Shown here one piece after another: positions 6,896 to 14,371 of a stretch of 20,239 bases of DNA (positions are counted from its first letter, which is position 1; every line of letters starts with the position of its first letter). Origin of the DNA: Candidatus Bipolaricaulota bacterium (GTDB lineage: Bacteria; Bipolaricaulota; Bipolaricaulia; Bipolaricaulales; Bipolaricaulaceae); assembly GCA_025060555.1 (NCBI GenBank), contig JANXBC010000016.1, positions 1 to 20,239 on the forward strand. The letters are read 5' to 3'. The translations under genes were made by a program, and so were the position numbers. Below the pieces are notes generated by a model. The model was not told where the DNA came from. It made no database searches and saw only the letters and a list, made by a program, of their open reading frames with translations.

Positions 6896-8296
6896 ATGGA
6901 AACCGTAATTGGTTTGGAGATCCACGTCCAGCTTCTTACGCGGACGAAGCTATTTTGTTCCTGTCGGGCTGATTATTTTGGTGCCCCGCCCAACAGCCTT
7001 ACCTGCCCTGTGTGTCTTGGGCTTCCCGGAGCCCTCCCGGTCCTCAATAAGAAAGCGGTGGAGTACGCTTTGCGAGTAGCCCTTGCTTTGGGGGCAAGAA
7101 TCCGGGAAGTAGCCCAGTTCGACCGCAAGAATTATTTTTATCCTGACCTACCAAAAGGCTACCAAATCACCCAGCGTGACATGCCCCTGGCCTCAGGAGG
7201 AAGCCTTTCCTTCAAGGTTGATGGGCAAACGAAAACGGTGCGCATTCGCGAGCTCCATCTTGAAGAAGATGCGGGGAAGCTCGTTCACCTTGCGGACAAA
7301 ACATTGATTGATTTCAATCGGTGTGGAGTACCGCTTGTGGAGATCGTCACCGAACCTGATCTGCGTTCCCCCCGCGAGGCCCGCGAGTTTTTGCGGGCTC
7401 TGCGCACGTTGCTAAGACACCTACGCGTCTCCAACGCCGATATGGAAAAAGGTGAGCTTCGTTGTGATGCTAATGTATCCATTACTGTCGCCGGCCAACT
7501 GGGAACGAAAACAGAAATAAAAAACCTGAACTCCTTTCGTGCGGTGGAAAGGGCCCTTTCCGCGGCAGTGGAATATCAACAAGAAAAGCTCCGCGGCGGA
7601 GAAAGGATAGAGCAGGTGACCTTCGGTTGGGACGATGCCGCGGACAAGCTCGTCGTGCAGCGGGTGAAAGAGGAGGCCCATGATTATCGATATTTTCCCG
7701 ATCCAGACCTTGTGCCCCTTTTGGTTTCTTCGGCGTGGCTAAGCGAAGTGATGAAGGAGATGCCGGAACTTCCCTGGCAGAGGGCCGCGCGGTGGGCCAA
7801 AGAGTTCAATGTGCCTGAACGCGAAGCCGAGGCCCTCCTTTCCGAGCCGGTCCGCGCGGATTTCTTTGAACAGGTGGCAAAAGCCATTCCCAACCCCAAA
7901 GCCGCGGTAGGATGGGTGCTTTCCGAATTATGGCCCTACTGGACAGACGAAAACCCTCCCGTCCCCCTCGCAGACTTTGTCTTGCTCATTCGGAAGGTGG
8001 AGGAGGGGGCTCTTCCGCGGGCCAAGGCGAAGGAGCTTTTGGAACAGGCGGCTACCGGAAAGGGAAAGCTTGCCGAGCTCGTCAGGGCTGCGGAGGGTGA
8101 GCTTCTGCGCGACGAGGAAGGCCTTAGGGCTTTGGCTTCAGAGGTCATCGCCGCCAACCCCCAAGCCCTCGCGGATTACAAGGCCGGAAAAACGCAAGCC
8201 TTGGGCTATTTGGTGGGTCAGGCCATGAAGAAAGCCCAAGGAAAAGCGGATCCAAAACGCCTGGCTCAAATCATTCGGGAATTACTCAAAGGATGA
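6896..8296 (+). CDS. gatB: GatB: Asp-tRNA(Asn)/Glu-tRNA(Gln) amidotransferase subunit B (466 aa)
   Basis: GatB is the kinase and tRNA-binding subunit of GatCAB, which converts misacylated Glu-tRNA(Gln) or Asp-tRNA(Asn). METVIGLEIHVQL is the standard N-terminus and selects the ATG at 6896 over longer in-frame starts. The zinc site is present as CSC and CPVC around residues 22-40. FYPDLPKGYQITQ, LEEDAGKLVH and DFNRCGVPLVEIVTEPD are hallmark blocks of the catalytic domain. The C-terminal YqeY-like tail ends in GYLVGQAMKKAQGKADP, the usual tRNA-recognition segment. Length is normal. gatA and gatC are not nearby. Its presence implies an indirect route to Gln-tRNA and/or Asn-tRNA. The 3' end overlaps the convergent nuclease-like gene by 11 bases. 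Confidence 0.97.
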   Translation: METVIGLEIHVQLLTRTKLFCSCRADYFGAPPNSLTCPVCLGLPGALPVLNKKAVEYALRVALALGARIREVAQFDRKNYFYPDLPKGYQITQRDMPLASGGSLSFKVDGQTKTVRIRELHLEEDAGKLVHLADKTLIDFNRCGVPLVEIVTEPDLRSPREAREFLRALRTLLRHLRVSNADMEKGELRCDANVSITVAGQLGTKTEIKNLNSFRAVERALSAAVEYQQEKLRGGERIEQVTFGWDDAADKLVVQRVKEEAHDYRYFPDPDLVPLLVSSAWLSEVMKEMPELPWQRAARWAKEFNVPEREAEALLSEPVRADFFEQVAKAIPNPKAAVGWVLSELWPYWTDENPPVPLADFVLLIRKVEEGALPRAKAKELLEQAATGKGKLAELVRAAEGELLRDEEGLRALASEVIAANPQALADYKAGKTQALGYLVGQAMKKAQGKADPKRLAQIIRELLKG

Positions 8297-9068
8297 GGAG
8301 ATTCGCCGGATCGGAGAGTTGGATCTCCGGAGAGCCTTGGTATAGTCTGATTTCGCCTAAAGCGCGCACGCTCCGACCCACAATGTTGGTCCAAAACCGT
8401 GCTCCGAACCTGGCCTCGAATTTGCCCACGTAGCGAGCGGGAATGTAAAGGGTGAAGCGAGCAGGATCAGGATAGGGTCGACCTAAGTTGAGGAAGACAT
8501 CGCCGGCGCGGCTCGTGCCTACACTTGCTACCGGTCCCTCTATGCACGCGGTTGTGCCCACATATTTGCTGGCATCACTCCAGGAATAGACGACTGGACA
8601 AGCAAGGCTTGGTGGCCCTCCCGGAACTTGGTCCAAGTATGAGAAAACGGGATCATAGCGACTCGCGCCGGGAACAGGCGAAAAGTTCGCTACGTCGGTA
8701 GAAATGAGGATAGCGTTGACCATGAGTCGTCCATCGTTGTCCAGGAAGACGTAGGCAAGGATTTGGCCGGCTTCGTCGCGAATTGTTTCGTCAAGCTCAA
8801 GGAAAACTTGTTTTCCCCCCACAAGAATAGCGTTCAAATGCTGCGCGGTTTCCGCCAGCGTACTGAGGATTTGTACCCCAATGTACCGAACACGCACAAC
8901 AGTGTCCACGTTGAGTCCAGCCGGAGCGGGTGAAGGGAGCCGTTCGATTCGAGCGGAGATCGTGGCCCCATCGATGATCTCTGTCACCTGCGCCGTGATT
9001 TGTGGGGCTCCCGAAGCGGAAAAAGTAATGAACAGGACAAAAATGGCCATCCACATCCTCTTTCTCAC
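8286..9068 (-). CDS. Secreted staphylococcal-nuclease-like protein with lost active site plus OB-like domain (260 aa)
   Basis: A hydrophobic signal peptide (MRKRMWMAIFVLFITFSASG) is followed by a staphylococcal nuclease (SNase)-like domain at residues about 25-130: VTEIIDGATISARIE, VRVRYIGVQ, QVFLELDETIRDEAGQILAYVFL and VNAILI follow the family order. Catalytic positions are changed: DGDT has become DGAT (A35), the D-T-P-E block after RYIG reads Q66 with no glutamate, and the second catalytic arginine is Q102. Only R61 remains, so nuclease activity is unlikely. Residues about 165-260 look like an OB-fold domain (TACIEGPVASVG, VFLNLG, ALGEIRLYQGSPEI). The GTG at 9068 was chosen because AGGAGG ends five bases upstream; GTG 9074 overlaps that site. 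It is the last gene of the thymidine kinase-ABC operon. A binding role for nucleic acids or nucleotides is possible but inferred. Confidence 0.72.
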   Translation of the reverse strand: MRKRMWMAIFVLFITFSASGAPQITAQVTEIIDGATISARIERLPSPAPAGLNVDTVVRVRYIGVQILSTLAETAQHLNAILVGGKQVFLELDETIRDEAGQILAYVFLDNDGRLMVNAILISTDVANFSPVPGASRYDPVFSYLDQVPGGPPSLACPVVYSWSDASKYVGTTACIEGPVASVGTSRAGDVFLNLGRPYPDPARFTLYIPARYVGKFEARFGARFWTNIVGRSVRALGEIRLYQGSPEIQLSDPANLLIL

Positions 9069-9073
9069 GGACA

Positions 9074-9079
9074 CCTCCT
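9074..9079 (-). promoter_or_regulatory. Shine-Dalgarno site deciding the GTG start at 9068
   Basis: AGGAGG on the minus strand (9079-9074) leaves five bases before GTG 9068. It overlaps the alternative GTG at 9074, which is therefore unlikely to be used. Confidence 0.65.
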
Positions 9080-9113
9080 CAAGGGAAAAGCTACCCGGTG
9101 AGCTTGCTCTGCG

Positions 9114-10046
9114 CTAGGGCAGGGCTATGGTGGTGTAAAGATCCCTCAGGGGATAGGCCTTTTTGACCATCCCAGCGGCGATGAGGAAAGTTTGCATTGT
9201 CTCCCAACGGGCGGGATCGTCGTGTCGGGTGCTCACGGCATAGAGGGGGAGGGTTGCGGCAAAACTGCGGCGGTTGAGTTCATCAGCGAGTTCAGGGAAC
9301 ACCCCAACGAATAGCGAAAAACTTTCTTCAGGATGAGCACGCGTGTATTCGATGCCACGGGCGATCGCCCGCAAAGCCCCCTGCACCTCCGGAAGCCTTT
9401 GTGTTAGAGTGTCGGGGTGCACGACAAAGAGCAGCTCATAGGTATTGGGAACACCGTAATCTTCCTGCGCGAAGAAAACCGGGGTAAAGCCCAAAAGTTC
9501 CACCGCTATGGGTTCGTAGTTGCGAAACGCACCAATGGCTTGAACGGCGCCACTGAGGAGGGCGGGCACTGTACTCATCCCCGTGTAGACTAGCGCGTAC
9601 TCCTGCGGGCTCAGTCCGGCCTGGGCGAGCATCGTTCGCCAAAGGAGTGGTTCCAGCGGCTCCAAGGAGTAACCAATGCGCTTTCCCCGTAAATCGGGGA
9701 GGGTTTCGATCCCAAACTCCCGCAAACTAAGCAGGCCGCCGAGGGCTCCATCGATGAGGGCCCCCACGGACACAAGGGGAAGGCCTTCTTCCCGTGCTAA
9801 AAAGAAGTTCATTTGAGGGGTGAGCCCCATCTCCGCGACCTTGGCGGCCACAAGCTTTGCTGGAGCGCTGGGATCGGTGGGAACGATGAACTCCACTTCC
9901 ACCCCTTCCTCACGGAAAAACCCAAGCTCACGGGCTACATATAACGGGATGTGGTTGGGGTTGGGGTAGAAGTCGAGCACGATGTGAAAAGCCCCAGCCC
10001 ACGCCGTAAGCCCAAGCAGCCACAGGGCGAGAACCAGGCGATACAT
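9114..10046 (-). CDS. NMT1/ThiY-like ABC transporter substrate-binding protein (310 aa)
   Basis: A signal peptide (MYRLVLALWLLGLTAWAGA) leads into a type II periplasmic binding protein of the NMT1/THI5-like family. Characteristic blocks are VLDFYPNPNHIPLYVARE and LGFFREEGVEVEF at the start, AAKVAEMGLT, LRGKRIGYSLEPLEPLL, and ALLSGAVQAIGAFRNYEP. These closely follow ThiY-type proteins that bind pyrimidine precursors of thiamine (formylaminopyrimidine or hydroxymethylpyrimidine). There is no lipobox cysteine. The matching permease and ATPase lie directly upstream in the same operon. No TPP riboswitch is visible and the operon begins with thymidine kinase, so another pyrimidine, such as a nucleobase, is a fair alternative ligand. 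Family call is strong; ligand is inferred. Confidence 0.85.
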   Translation of the reverse strand: MYRLVLALWLLGLTAWAGAFHIVLDFYPNPNHIPLYVARELGFFREEGVEVEFIVPTDPSAPAKLVAAKVAEMGLTPQMNFFLAREEGLPLVSVGALIDGALGGLLSLREFGIETLPDLRGKRIGYSLEPLEPLLWRTMLAQAGLSPQEYALVYTGMSTVPALLSGAVQAIGAFRNYEPIAVELLGFTPVFFAQEDYGVPNTYELLFVVHPDTLTQRLPEVQGALRAIARGIEYTRAHPEESFSLFVGVFPELADELNRRSFAATLPLYAVSTRHDDPARWETMQTFLIAAGMVKKAYPLRDLYTTIALP

Positions 10047-10058
10047 ATCCTTGGGATT

Positions 10059-10802
10059 TTAGCGGCGCCGGGGGAAAAGGCGCTCGCATAATCCGATAGC
10101 CCAAAACAGGCCTAGTCCAAGGAGGGTCAACGTGAGGATGGCGGCAAAAACTCGGTCTAAACGCAAGCGGGCATTGGCCTGGATCATGAGGTAGCCCAAA
10201 CCGCGATTTGCGCCAACCCATTCCCCAATCGTTGCACCCACAAGGGCAAGGGTTACCCCTACCCTGAGAGCGGAGAAGAGGAAAGGCAGAGCTCCGGGAA
10301 CCCGCACCATCCAAAAGATCCGGAATTCCGGTGCCCCCAGCGCTTGGAAGAACTCCACGAGCTCTGGAGTAAGCGAGCGCAGCCCATCGAGAAAATTCAC
10401 GGCCACGGGGAAAAACACGATCATCGTGGCGACTGCGACTTTCGGCCAAATTCCAAACCCAAACCAGAGCACCAAAAGCGGGGCCACTGCGAAGATCGGG
10501 ATCACTTGTGAGCCCACAAGGAAAGGGGTCAACGCCTTCCCCACGGGCCGGAAATAAAAGGCCAGCACAGCGACCACAGCCCCCACCGTCGTTCCAATCC
10601 CTAACCCTAAACCAACCTCCACAAGTGTTGCCTTGGCATGATAGAGGAGAAGAGGGAAATCCCGAGCAAAAGCGAGGAAGATCTGGCTTGGAGCGGGAAG
10701 GACAAATGGAGGGAGGTGAAGAAGCCGCACCACGGCCTCCCAAAGGCCAAGGATGAGGAAGACGACGCCCGCGGCGATTAAGTATTCAGTGCGGGAGCGC
10801 AT
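10059..10802 (-). CDS. ABC transporter permease, ThiX/SsuC/TauC type (247 aa)
   Basis: The protein has about six hydrophobic segments, starting with YLIAAGVVFLILGLWEAVVRLL. LPAPSQIFLAF is the usual N-terminal block of the nitrate/sulphonate/taurine and thiamine-precursor permease family. The cytoplasmic loop that docks with the ATPase is seen as FFQALGAPEFRIFWMVRVPGALPFLFSALR, with the GA-x(n)-P pattern of the EAA motif. It ends with GLGYLMIQANARLRLDRVFAAI, also typical. The ATG at 10802 overlaps the end of the ATPase gene by 17 bases. The gene order ATPase-permease-binding protein shows it serves the ThiY-like protein that follows 12 bases downstream. Confidence 0.9.
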   Translation of the reverse strand: MRSRTEYLIAAGVVFLILGLWEAVVRLLHLPPFVLPAPSQIFLAFARDFPLLLYHAKATLVEVGLGLGIGTTVGAVVAVLAFYFRPVGKALTPFLVGSQVIPIFAVAPLLVLWFGFGIWPKVAVATMIVFFPVAVNFLDGLRSLTPELVEFFQALGAPEFRIFWMVRVPGALPFLFSALRVGVTLALVGATIGEWVGANRGLGYLMIQANARLRLDRVFAAILTLTLLGLGLFWAIGLCERLFPRRR

Positions 10803-11550
10803 TCGCTTTACTCGTAGCCAAACTCTGGAGGATCGCCTTCCGCGCGGACTGAACCTCTGGGGAAGATCTCTCCCTTGGCCGAGGGAAGCTTAAGTTGAAC
10901 AAGGCTATGGTTCGGGCTGGCCTTGGACTGAGGACACAGACGAAATCAGAAAGAACAACGGCCTCTTCCACATCGTGGGTCACAAGGACTACGGTCTTTC
11001 GTAAATCTTGCCACACCTTAAGAAGCCAATCCTGAAGCTCGGTTCGCGTCAAGGCATCTAAAGCACCAAGTGGCTCATCCAAAAGGAGGAGCTCCCGGCG
11101 AGCAAAGAACGTGCGCAAGAGGGCAATTCTTTGGCGCATTCCTCCTGAAAGCTCGTGGGGGAAACTTTTGGCGAAATCAGCAAGACCGAAGTCGGAAAGA
11201 AGTTGCCATGCCGCGCGTTGCGCACCCTTGTCCCTTCTCCCTTCGGCCTCGCGGGCTGCGAGGATGTTTCCCAGCGCCGTTCGCCAGGGGAGGAGGGAAT
11301 CGCCCTGCGGCATGTACGCAACCTTCCCGTGCGGCGCTCCCCCAAACACCCGTACTTCCCCAGCCTGTGGCTGAAGCAGACCCGCGGAGACCCTAAGTAG
11401 CGTGGTTTTCCCACAGCCTGAGGGGCCAACCACGCTCACCCATTCCCCTTCTCCTACGGCAAGGGAAAGATGATCCAAAACAGGAAGAAAGCCCCGCGGG
11501 GGAAGGGGAAAGCCCACACAAACCTGGGAAAGTTCCAGCGCAGTGCTCAC
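10786..11550 (-). CDS. ABC transporter ATP-binding protein, ThiZ/SsuB/TauB type (254 aa)
   Basis: All ABC ATPase motifs are present: Walker A GPSGCGKTTLL, Q-loop YMPQGDSLLPW, signature LSGGMRQR, Walker B LLLLDEPLGALD and the switch histidine VLVTHDVEEA. The LLPW after the Q-loop and the GALDALTR D-loop fit the nitrate/sulphonate/thiamine-precursor subfamily. The GTG at 11550 forms a four-base GTGA overlap with the thymidine kinase stop, so translation should be coupled; an upstream in-frame start at 11574 would force a longer overlap and is less likely. It powers the permease and ThiY-like binding protein encoded next. Confidence 0.92.
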   Translation of the reverse strand: MSTALELSQVCVGFPLPPRGFLPVLDHLSLAVGEGEWVSVVGPSGCGKTTLLRVSAGLLQPQAGEVRVFGGAPHGKVAYMPQGDSLLPWRTALGNILAAREAEGRRDKGAQRAAWQLLSDFGLADFAKSFPHELSGGMRQRIALLRTFFARRELLLLDEPLGALDALTRTELQDWLLKVWQDLRKTVVLVTHDVEEAVVLSDFVCVLSPRPARTIALFNLSFPRPRERSSPEVQSARKAILQSLATSKANALPH

Positions 11551-12122
11551 GGGGCAAGAAAATGCTCGCGGCAACGGGGCTCGTAAGTTTCTAGTCCGCC
11601 GATGAGGACCTCCGGTCCTTCAGTAGTGGGCTTTCCATCCACAAGGCGTTGGGAACGCGTAGCCGGGTTTCCGCAGACCGTGCACACCGCGGTGAGTTTG
11701 AGCGCTTCGTCAGCCAATGCCAAAAGCACTGGCATCGGCCCAAATGGCTCGCCGCGGAAGTTGAGGTCAAGGCCGGCCACGATCACACGTTTTCCCCTGC
11801 GCACAAGGGTCTCACAAAGGTCAGGGAACTCTGGACCGAAAAAGTGGGCCTCGTCGAAGGCAAACACCTCTGTTGCCACTAAGACATCGCTTGGGACAAG
11901 CCTTGCAAAAGAATGAAAATTTAGGGAGGGAGGTAGAAGATGACAAGGGAGGCTTTTCCCGTTATGTGCCACAACGCGATCCTTAGCATAGCGATCATCT
12001 AGCTCCGGTTTAAAGAGAGCGACAGATTTCCGGGCGATGCGGGCGCGCTCCACACGTCGCAGAAGCTCCTCGGTCTTGCCGGCGAACATCGGACCAGTAA
12101 TGACTTCAAGCCTTCCCACCAT
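11547..12122 (-). CDS. tdk: Thymidine kinase, type II (191 aa)
   Basis: Thymidine kinase phosphorylates thymidine to dTMP in pyrimidine salvage. The P-loop is GPMFAGKTEELLRR near the N-terminus; FDEAHFFG is the Walker B and catalytic glutamate region; GLDLNFRGEPFGPM is the lid block. The zinc site is CTVCG plus C-x-x-H near the end (YEPRCREH). Length is normal for the tetrameric type II enzyme. It heads the minus-strand operon and is joined by a GTGA overlap to an ABC importer, so it probably acts on what that system or the divergent one brings in. A TAAAAT -10-like element lies nine bases before the ATG with no Shine-Dalgarno site. Confidence 0.96.
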   Translation of the reverse strand: MVGRLEVITGPMFAGKTEELLRRVERARIARKSVALFKPELDDRYAKDRVVAHNGKSLPCHLLPPSLNFHSFARLVPSDVLVATEVFAFDEAHFFGPEFPDLCETLVRRGKRVIVAGLDLNFRGEPFGPMPVLLALADEALKLTAVCTVCGNPATRSQRLVDGKPTTEGPEVLIGGLETYEPRCREHFLAP

Positions 12123-12213
12123 GGCCGCCGCATTTTAGCCACATCCTGTGGAGCTAGACCAGTGCGGGAAAAACTTGTTTCCTACCCCAGCTTGGAGTAA
12201 AGTCTTTCGCCGG
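12123..12213. promoter_or_regulatory. Divergent promoter region between tdk and UgpE/MalG-type permease operons
   Basis: This 91-bp region serves both operons. Minus strand: TAAAAT at 12137-12132, nine bases from the tdk ATG. Plus strand: TTGTTT (12175-12180), 17 bp, TAAAGT (12198-12203), ten bases from the ATG at 12214. An inverted repeat at 12136-12156 (CCACA-TCC-TGTGG, extended by TAG/GCTA with one bulge) overlaps the edge of the tdk -10 box and could be an operator. Confidence 0.55.
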
Positions 12214-13065
12214 ATGCTCATTGGTAAAGGGACGGCTGTCTACCGGATTCGCCGCGGGCTTTGGCTTTCTTTAGTCTATACCTTCCTTTTCCTCACAGCG
12301 GTGGTCATGGCTTTGCCCTTCTTTTGGATGGTCACAACCTCCCTCAAGGACATCTACCAGGCTCTGCGCATCCCCCCTGTTTGGATCCCCAACCCTGCGC
12401 ATTGGGAGAACTACACAGCTGCCTGGAACGCTGCTCCCTTCGGACGCTATTTTTTTAATTCTTTTCTGATCGCCATTACCACGACAATCGCTGAGGTTAT
12501 CACTACGATCTTCGCTGCTTATGCGTTTGCCAAGATGAATTTCTTTGGGAAAAACGTGCTCTTCAACCTTCTTTTGGGAACGCTCATGATCCCCGGGCAA
12601 ATGCTTCTTGTCCCAAGCTTCATCCTCATCAATCGGCTTGGCTGGTATAACACGTATTGGGCCCTCATCATCCCTTGGACGGTCTCGGTGTTTGGGATCT
12701 TTCTCCTGCGCCAATTCTTCCGCACCATTCCCGATGAGTTTTGGGATTCTGCCCGTCTCGACGGGTGTTCCCGCGTGCGTTATGTCCTGCAGATTGCCGT
12801 TCCCCAAGTGCGTCCGGGCATCGCCACTGTAGCCCTTTTCAAGTTCGTGGGATCGTGGAATGCCTTCCTTTGGGTCATCATCATGACTGACAAGGTGTAT
12901 CTGCGCACAGTTCCGGTGGGGTTGAGGTACTTCATGCAACAGTTCAACGAGGATTACCACTTGCTCATGGCTGCAGCGACCATGGCCATTGTGCCCATAT
13001 TGATTCTCTTCCTTTTTGCCCAAAAACAGTTCATTCAGGGCGTGGCTCGCACTGGTCTGCGGTGA
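12214..13065 (+). CDS. ABC transporter permease, MalG/UgpE type (283 aa)
   Basis: The protein is a MalG-like inner-membrane permease with about six hydrophobic segments, beginning with LVYTFLFLTAVVMALPFFWMV and the usual TTSLKD loop. The ATPase-docking EAA motif is visible as EFWDSARLDGCSRVRYVLQIAVPQVRPGI, and the end GVARTGLR is close to the GLTAGAVKG-type terminus. LMIPGQMLLVPSFILINRLGW is typical of sugar and glycerol-3-phosphate systems. The ATG at 12214 was chosen because it lies just after a plausible promoter; an upstream GTG at 12148 would put the promoter inside the gene. It comes first in the operon, ahead of the binding protein, which is unusual. No ATPase gene is in the operon, so a shared ATPase elsewhere is likely. 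Confidence 0.9.
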   Translation: MLIGKGTAVYRIRRGLWLSLVYTFLFLTAVVMALPFFWMVTTSLKDIYQALRIPPVWIPNPAHWENYTAAWNAAPFGRYFFNSFLIAITTTIAEVITTIFAAYAFAKMNFFGKNVLFNLLLGTLMIPGQMLLVPSFILINRLGWYNTYWALIIPWTVSVFGIFLLRQFFRTIPDEFWDSARLDGCSRVRYVLQIAVPQVRPGIATVALFKFVGSWNAFLWVIIMTDKVYLRTVPVGLRYFMQQFNEDYHLLMAAATMAIVPILILFLFAQKQFIQGVARTGLR

Positions 13066-13107
13066 GGAGGTGGGAGGGAAAAGGAAGAGTAAGCTTGATC
13101 AAAACTT

Positions 13108-13116
13108 AAGGAGGTG
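13108..13116 (+). promoter_or_regulatory. Shine-Dalgarno site of the UgpB-like gene
   Basis: AAGGAGGTG lies about six to seven bases before the ATG at 13123 and selects it over the in-frame GTG at 13114, which is part of the site. A short palindrome TTGATCAA sits just upstream. Confidence 0.75.
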
Positions 13117-13122
13117 GAATCA

Positions 13123-14331
13123 ATGCGGCGAATAGGTGTAGTGCTATTGGTCTTGATGTTAGGTATCGGGAGCTTCGGGCAGGTAACCATTACCTTCTGG
13201 CATGCCATGTCCGGAGCTCTTGGCGAGGCCCTCACTTATTTGGTGCAGAAGTTCCAGGGAGAAAACCCGGATGTTGTGGTGGACTTGGTATACCAAGGCG
13301 GCTACAGTGCGCTCCAGCAGAAGTTGATCGCTGCGGTGGCCGCTGGACAGCCGCCGACGCTCGCTCAGCAATACGAGAACTGGACAACCCAATGGCTGGA
13401 TGCTTTGGTTGATCTGGACCTCTTCCTCCCCGAAGAGGTGTTGGCTGATATCCTTCCGTCGTTCGAGCAGGTCTTCGATGGACGCATCGTCACTGTCCCC
13501 TTCAACAAATCCATCTTGGTGCTCTATTATCGCCCCGACCTCGTCCCCAATCCCCCGAAAACTTGGGCGGAATTCGAGCAGCTTGTCTGCTCCATTGCCA
13601 AAGATGTGAATGGAGATGGTAAGCTTGACGAGTACGGCACAGCTTACCGCCCGCCGAACCCCGAGATCTTCTTGACCTTCCTCACCCAAGCTGGTGGGTC
13701 CATCCTCTCTGGGGATTGGACGGAGGTGACCATCAACAATGCTGCGGGCATAGAGGCGGCGGAGTTCGCTGCTCGCACGGCCAAATGCGCACTCGTTCAA
13801 AGCGCGTACATCTCGGACGCAATACAGAAAGGGATTGTTGTGGGCATGTGGATCGATACCTCCGCCGGCTACACCTACAACATGAACGCGGCCAAGACTG
13901 CCGGGGTTCCTCTCGCGGTGGCTCCTGTTCCTTGCTATAAGAATTGTGCTTCCATGATCCAGGGTACTAACCTTGGGATTTTCTCTCTCAACCAGAGCCG
14001 TGCGCAGATCGAGGCTGCGGCCCGACTCATCGCGTTCCTCCTCCGCGAGGACAACATCGTGTATTGGGCGCAAAAGACTGGCTATCTCCCGGTCACCCGA
14101 AGTGCAGTGTTTGGGGATCGCTGGCAGAGTTATATTGCGGAGCACCGGGAGCAGAAGATCATGACGGATCAACTCCTCGCTGGAGGCTTCGGGCAGCTCC
14201 TCCACCCCAAATACATGGATATTCGCAATCTCCTCATCACCTACTGGGAACTTCTCCTCAAGGGCCAAGGTGCGCCGAAGGAGCTCATGGATGCACTGGC
14301 AGCCGAGATCAAAAGCGTCATAAGCAAGTAG
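13123..14331 (+). CDS. ABC transporter substrate-binding protein, UgpB-like (402 aa)
   Basis: A signal peptide (MRRIGVVLLVLMLGIGSFGQ) precedes a family 1 extracellular solute-binding protein. The opening ITFWHAMSGALGEALTYL, then FQGENPDVVVDLVYQGGY, closely follows the pattern of UgpB (W-H-x-M-x-G-x-LG, NP, G-x-Y), which binds glycerol-3-phosphate and glycerophosphodiesters. VPFNKSILVLYYRPDL and PKTWAEFEQL are family blocks. A DVNGDGKLDEYG loop (about residue 165) resembles a calcium-binding EF-like loop. Five or so cysteines, including CYKNC, may form disulphides outside the cell. It is followed by a perfect hairpin. Neighbouring secreted nuclease and phosphoesterase genes suggest a ligand released from nucleic acids or phosphate esters, but a sugar cannot be excluded. 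Confidence 0.88.
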   Translation: MRRIGVVLLVLMLGIGSFGQVTITFWHAMSGALGEALTYLVQKFQGENPDVVVDLVYQGGYSALQQKLIAAVAAGQPPTLAQQYENWTTQWLDALVDLDLFLPEEVLADILPSFEQVFDGRIVTVPFNKSILVLYYRPDLVPNPPKTWAEFEQLVCSIAKDVNGDGKLDEYGTAYRPPNPEIFLTFLTQAGGSILSGDWTEVTINNAAGIEAAEFAARTAKCALVQSAYISDAIQKGIVVGMWIDTSAGYTYNMNAAKTAGVPLAVAPVPCYKNCASMIQGTNLGIFSLNQSRAQIEAAARLIAFLLREDNIVYWAQKTGYLPVTRSAVFGDRWQSYIAEHREQKIMTDQLLAGGFGQLLHPKYMDIRNLLITYWELLLKGQGAPKELMDALAAEIKSVISK

Positions 14332-14338
14332 CTCCTAA

Positions 14339-14366
14339 ACGGGGGGAGGGGTTTCCCTCCCCCCGT
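14339..14366 (+). repeat. Perfect G/C-rich inverted repeat between binding protein and permease genes
   Basis: ACGGGGGGAGGG, a four-base loop GTTT and its exact complement CCCTCCCCCCGT form a 12-bp stem that begins seven bases after the binding-protein stop and ends five bases before the next ATG. There is no T-tract, so it is not a typical terminator. As in other transport operons, such a hairpin could protect the upstream mRNA or reduce expression of the permease gene. It also leaves no room for a Shine-Dalgarno site. Confidence 0.85.
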
Positions 14367-14371
14367 GTTCT

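Noticed and set aside
12123..12213. A TPP riboswitch ahead of the tdk/ThiY-type operon
   Set aside because: The region is only 91 bp, divergent, and lacks the conserved CTGAGA and GGATAATGCCAGCG-type cores; the tdk start also appears leaderless.
12148..12213. Upstream GTG start for the MalG-type permease
   Set aside because: It would place the best promoter match inside the gene and adds a non-hydrophobic extension not seen in the family.
13159..14268. A 369-residue open frame antisense to the UgpB-like gene
   Set aside because: The sense strand encodes a recognisable binding protein with signal peptide and ribosome site; the antisense frame has no family motif and reflects codon bias.
14339..14371. 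Intrinsic terminator after the UgpB-like gene
   Set aside because: The hairpin is strong but followed by GTTCT and directly by the next start codon, without a T-tract, in the middle of what looks like one operon.
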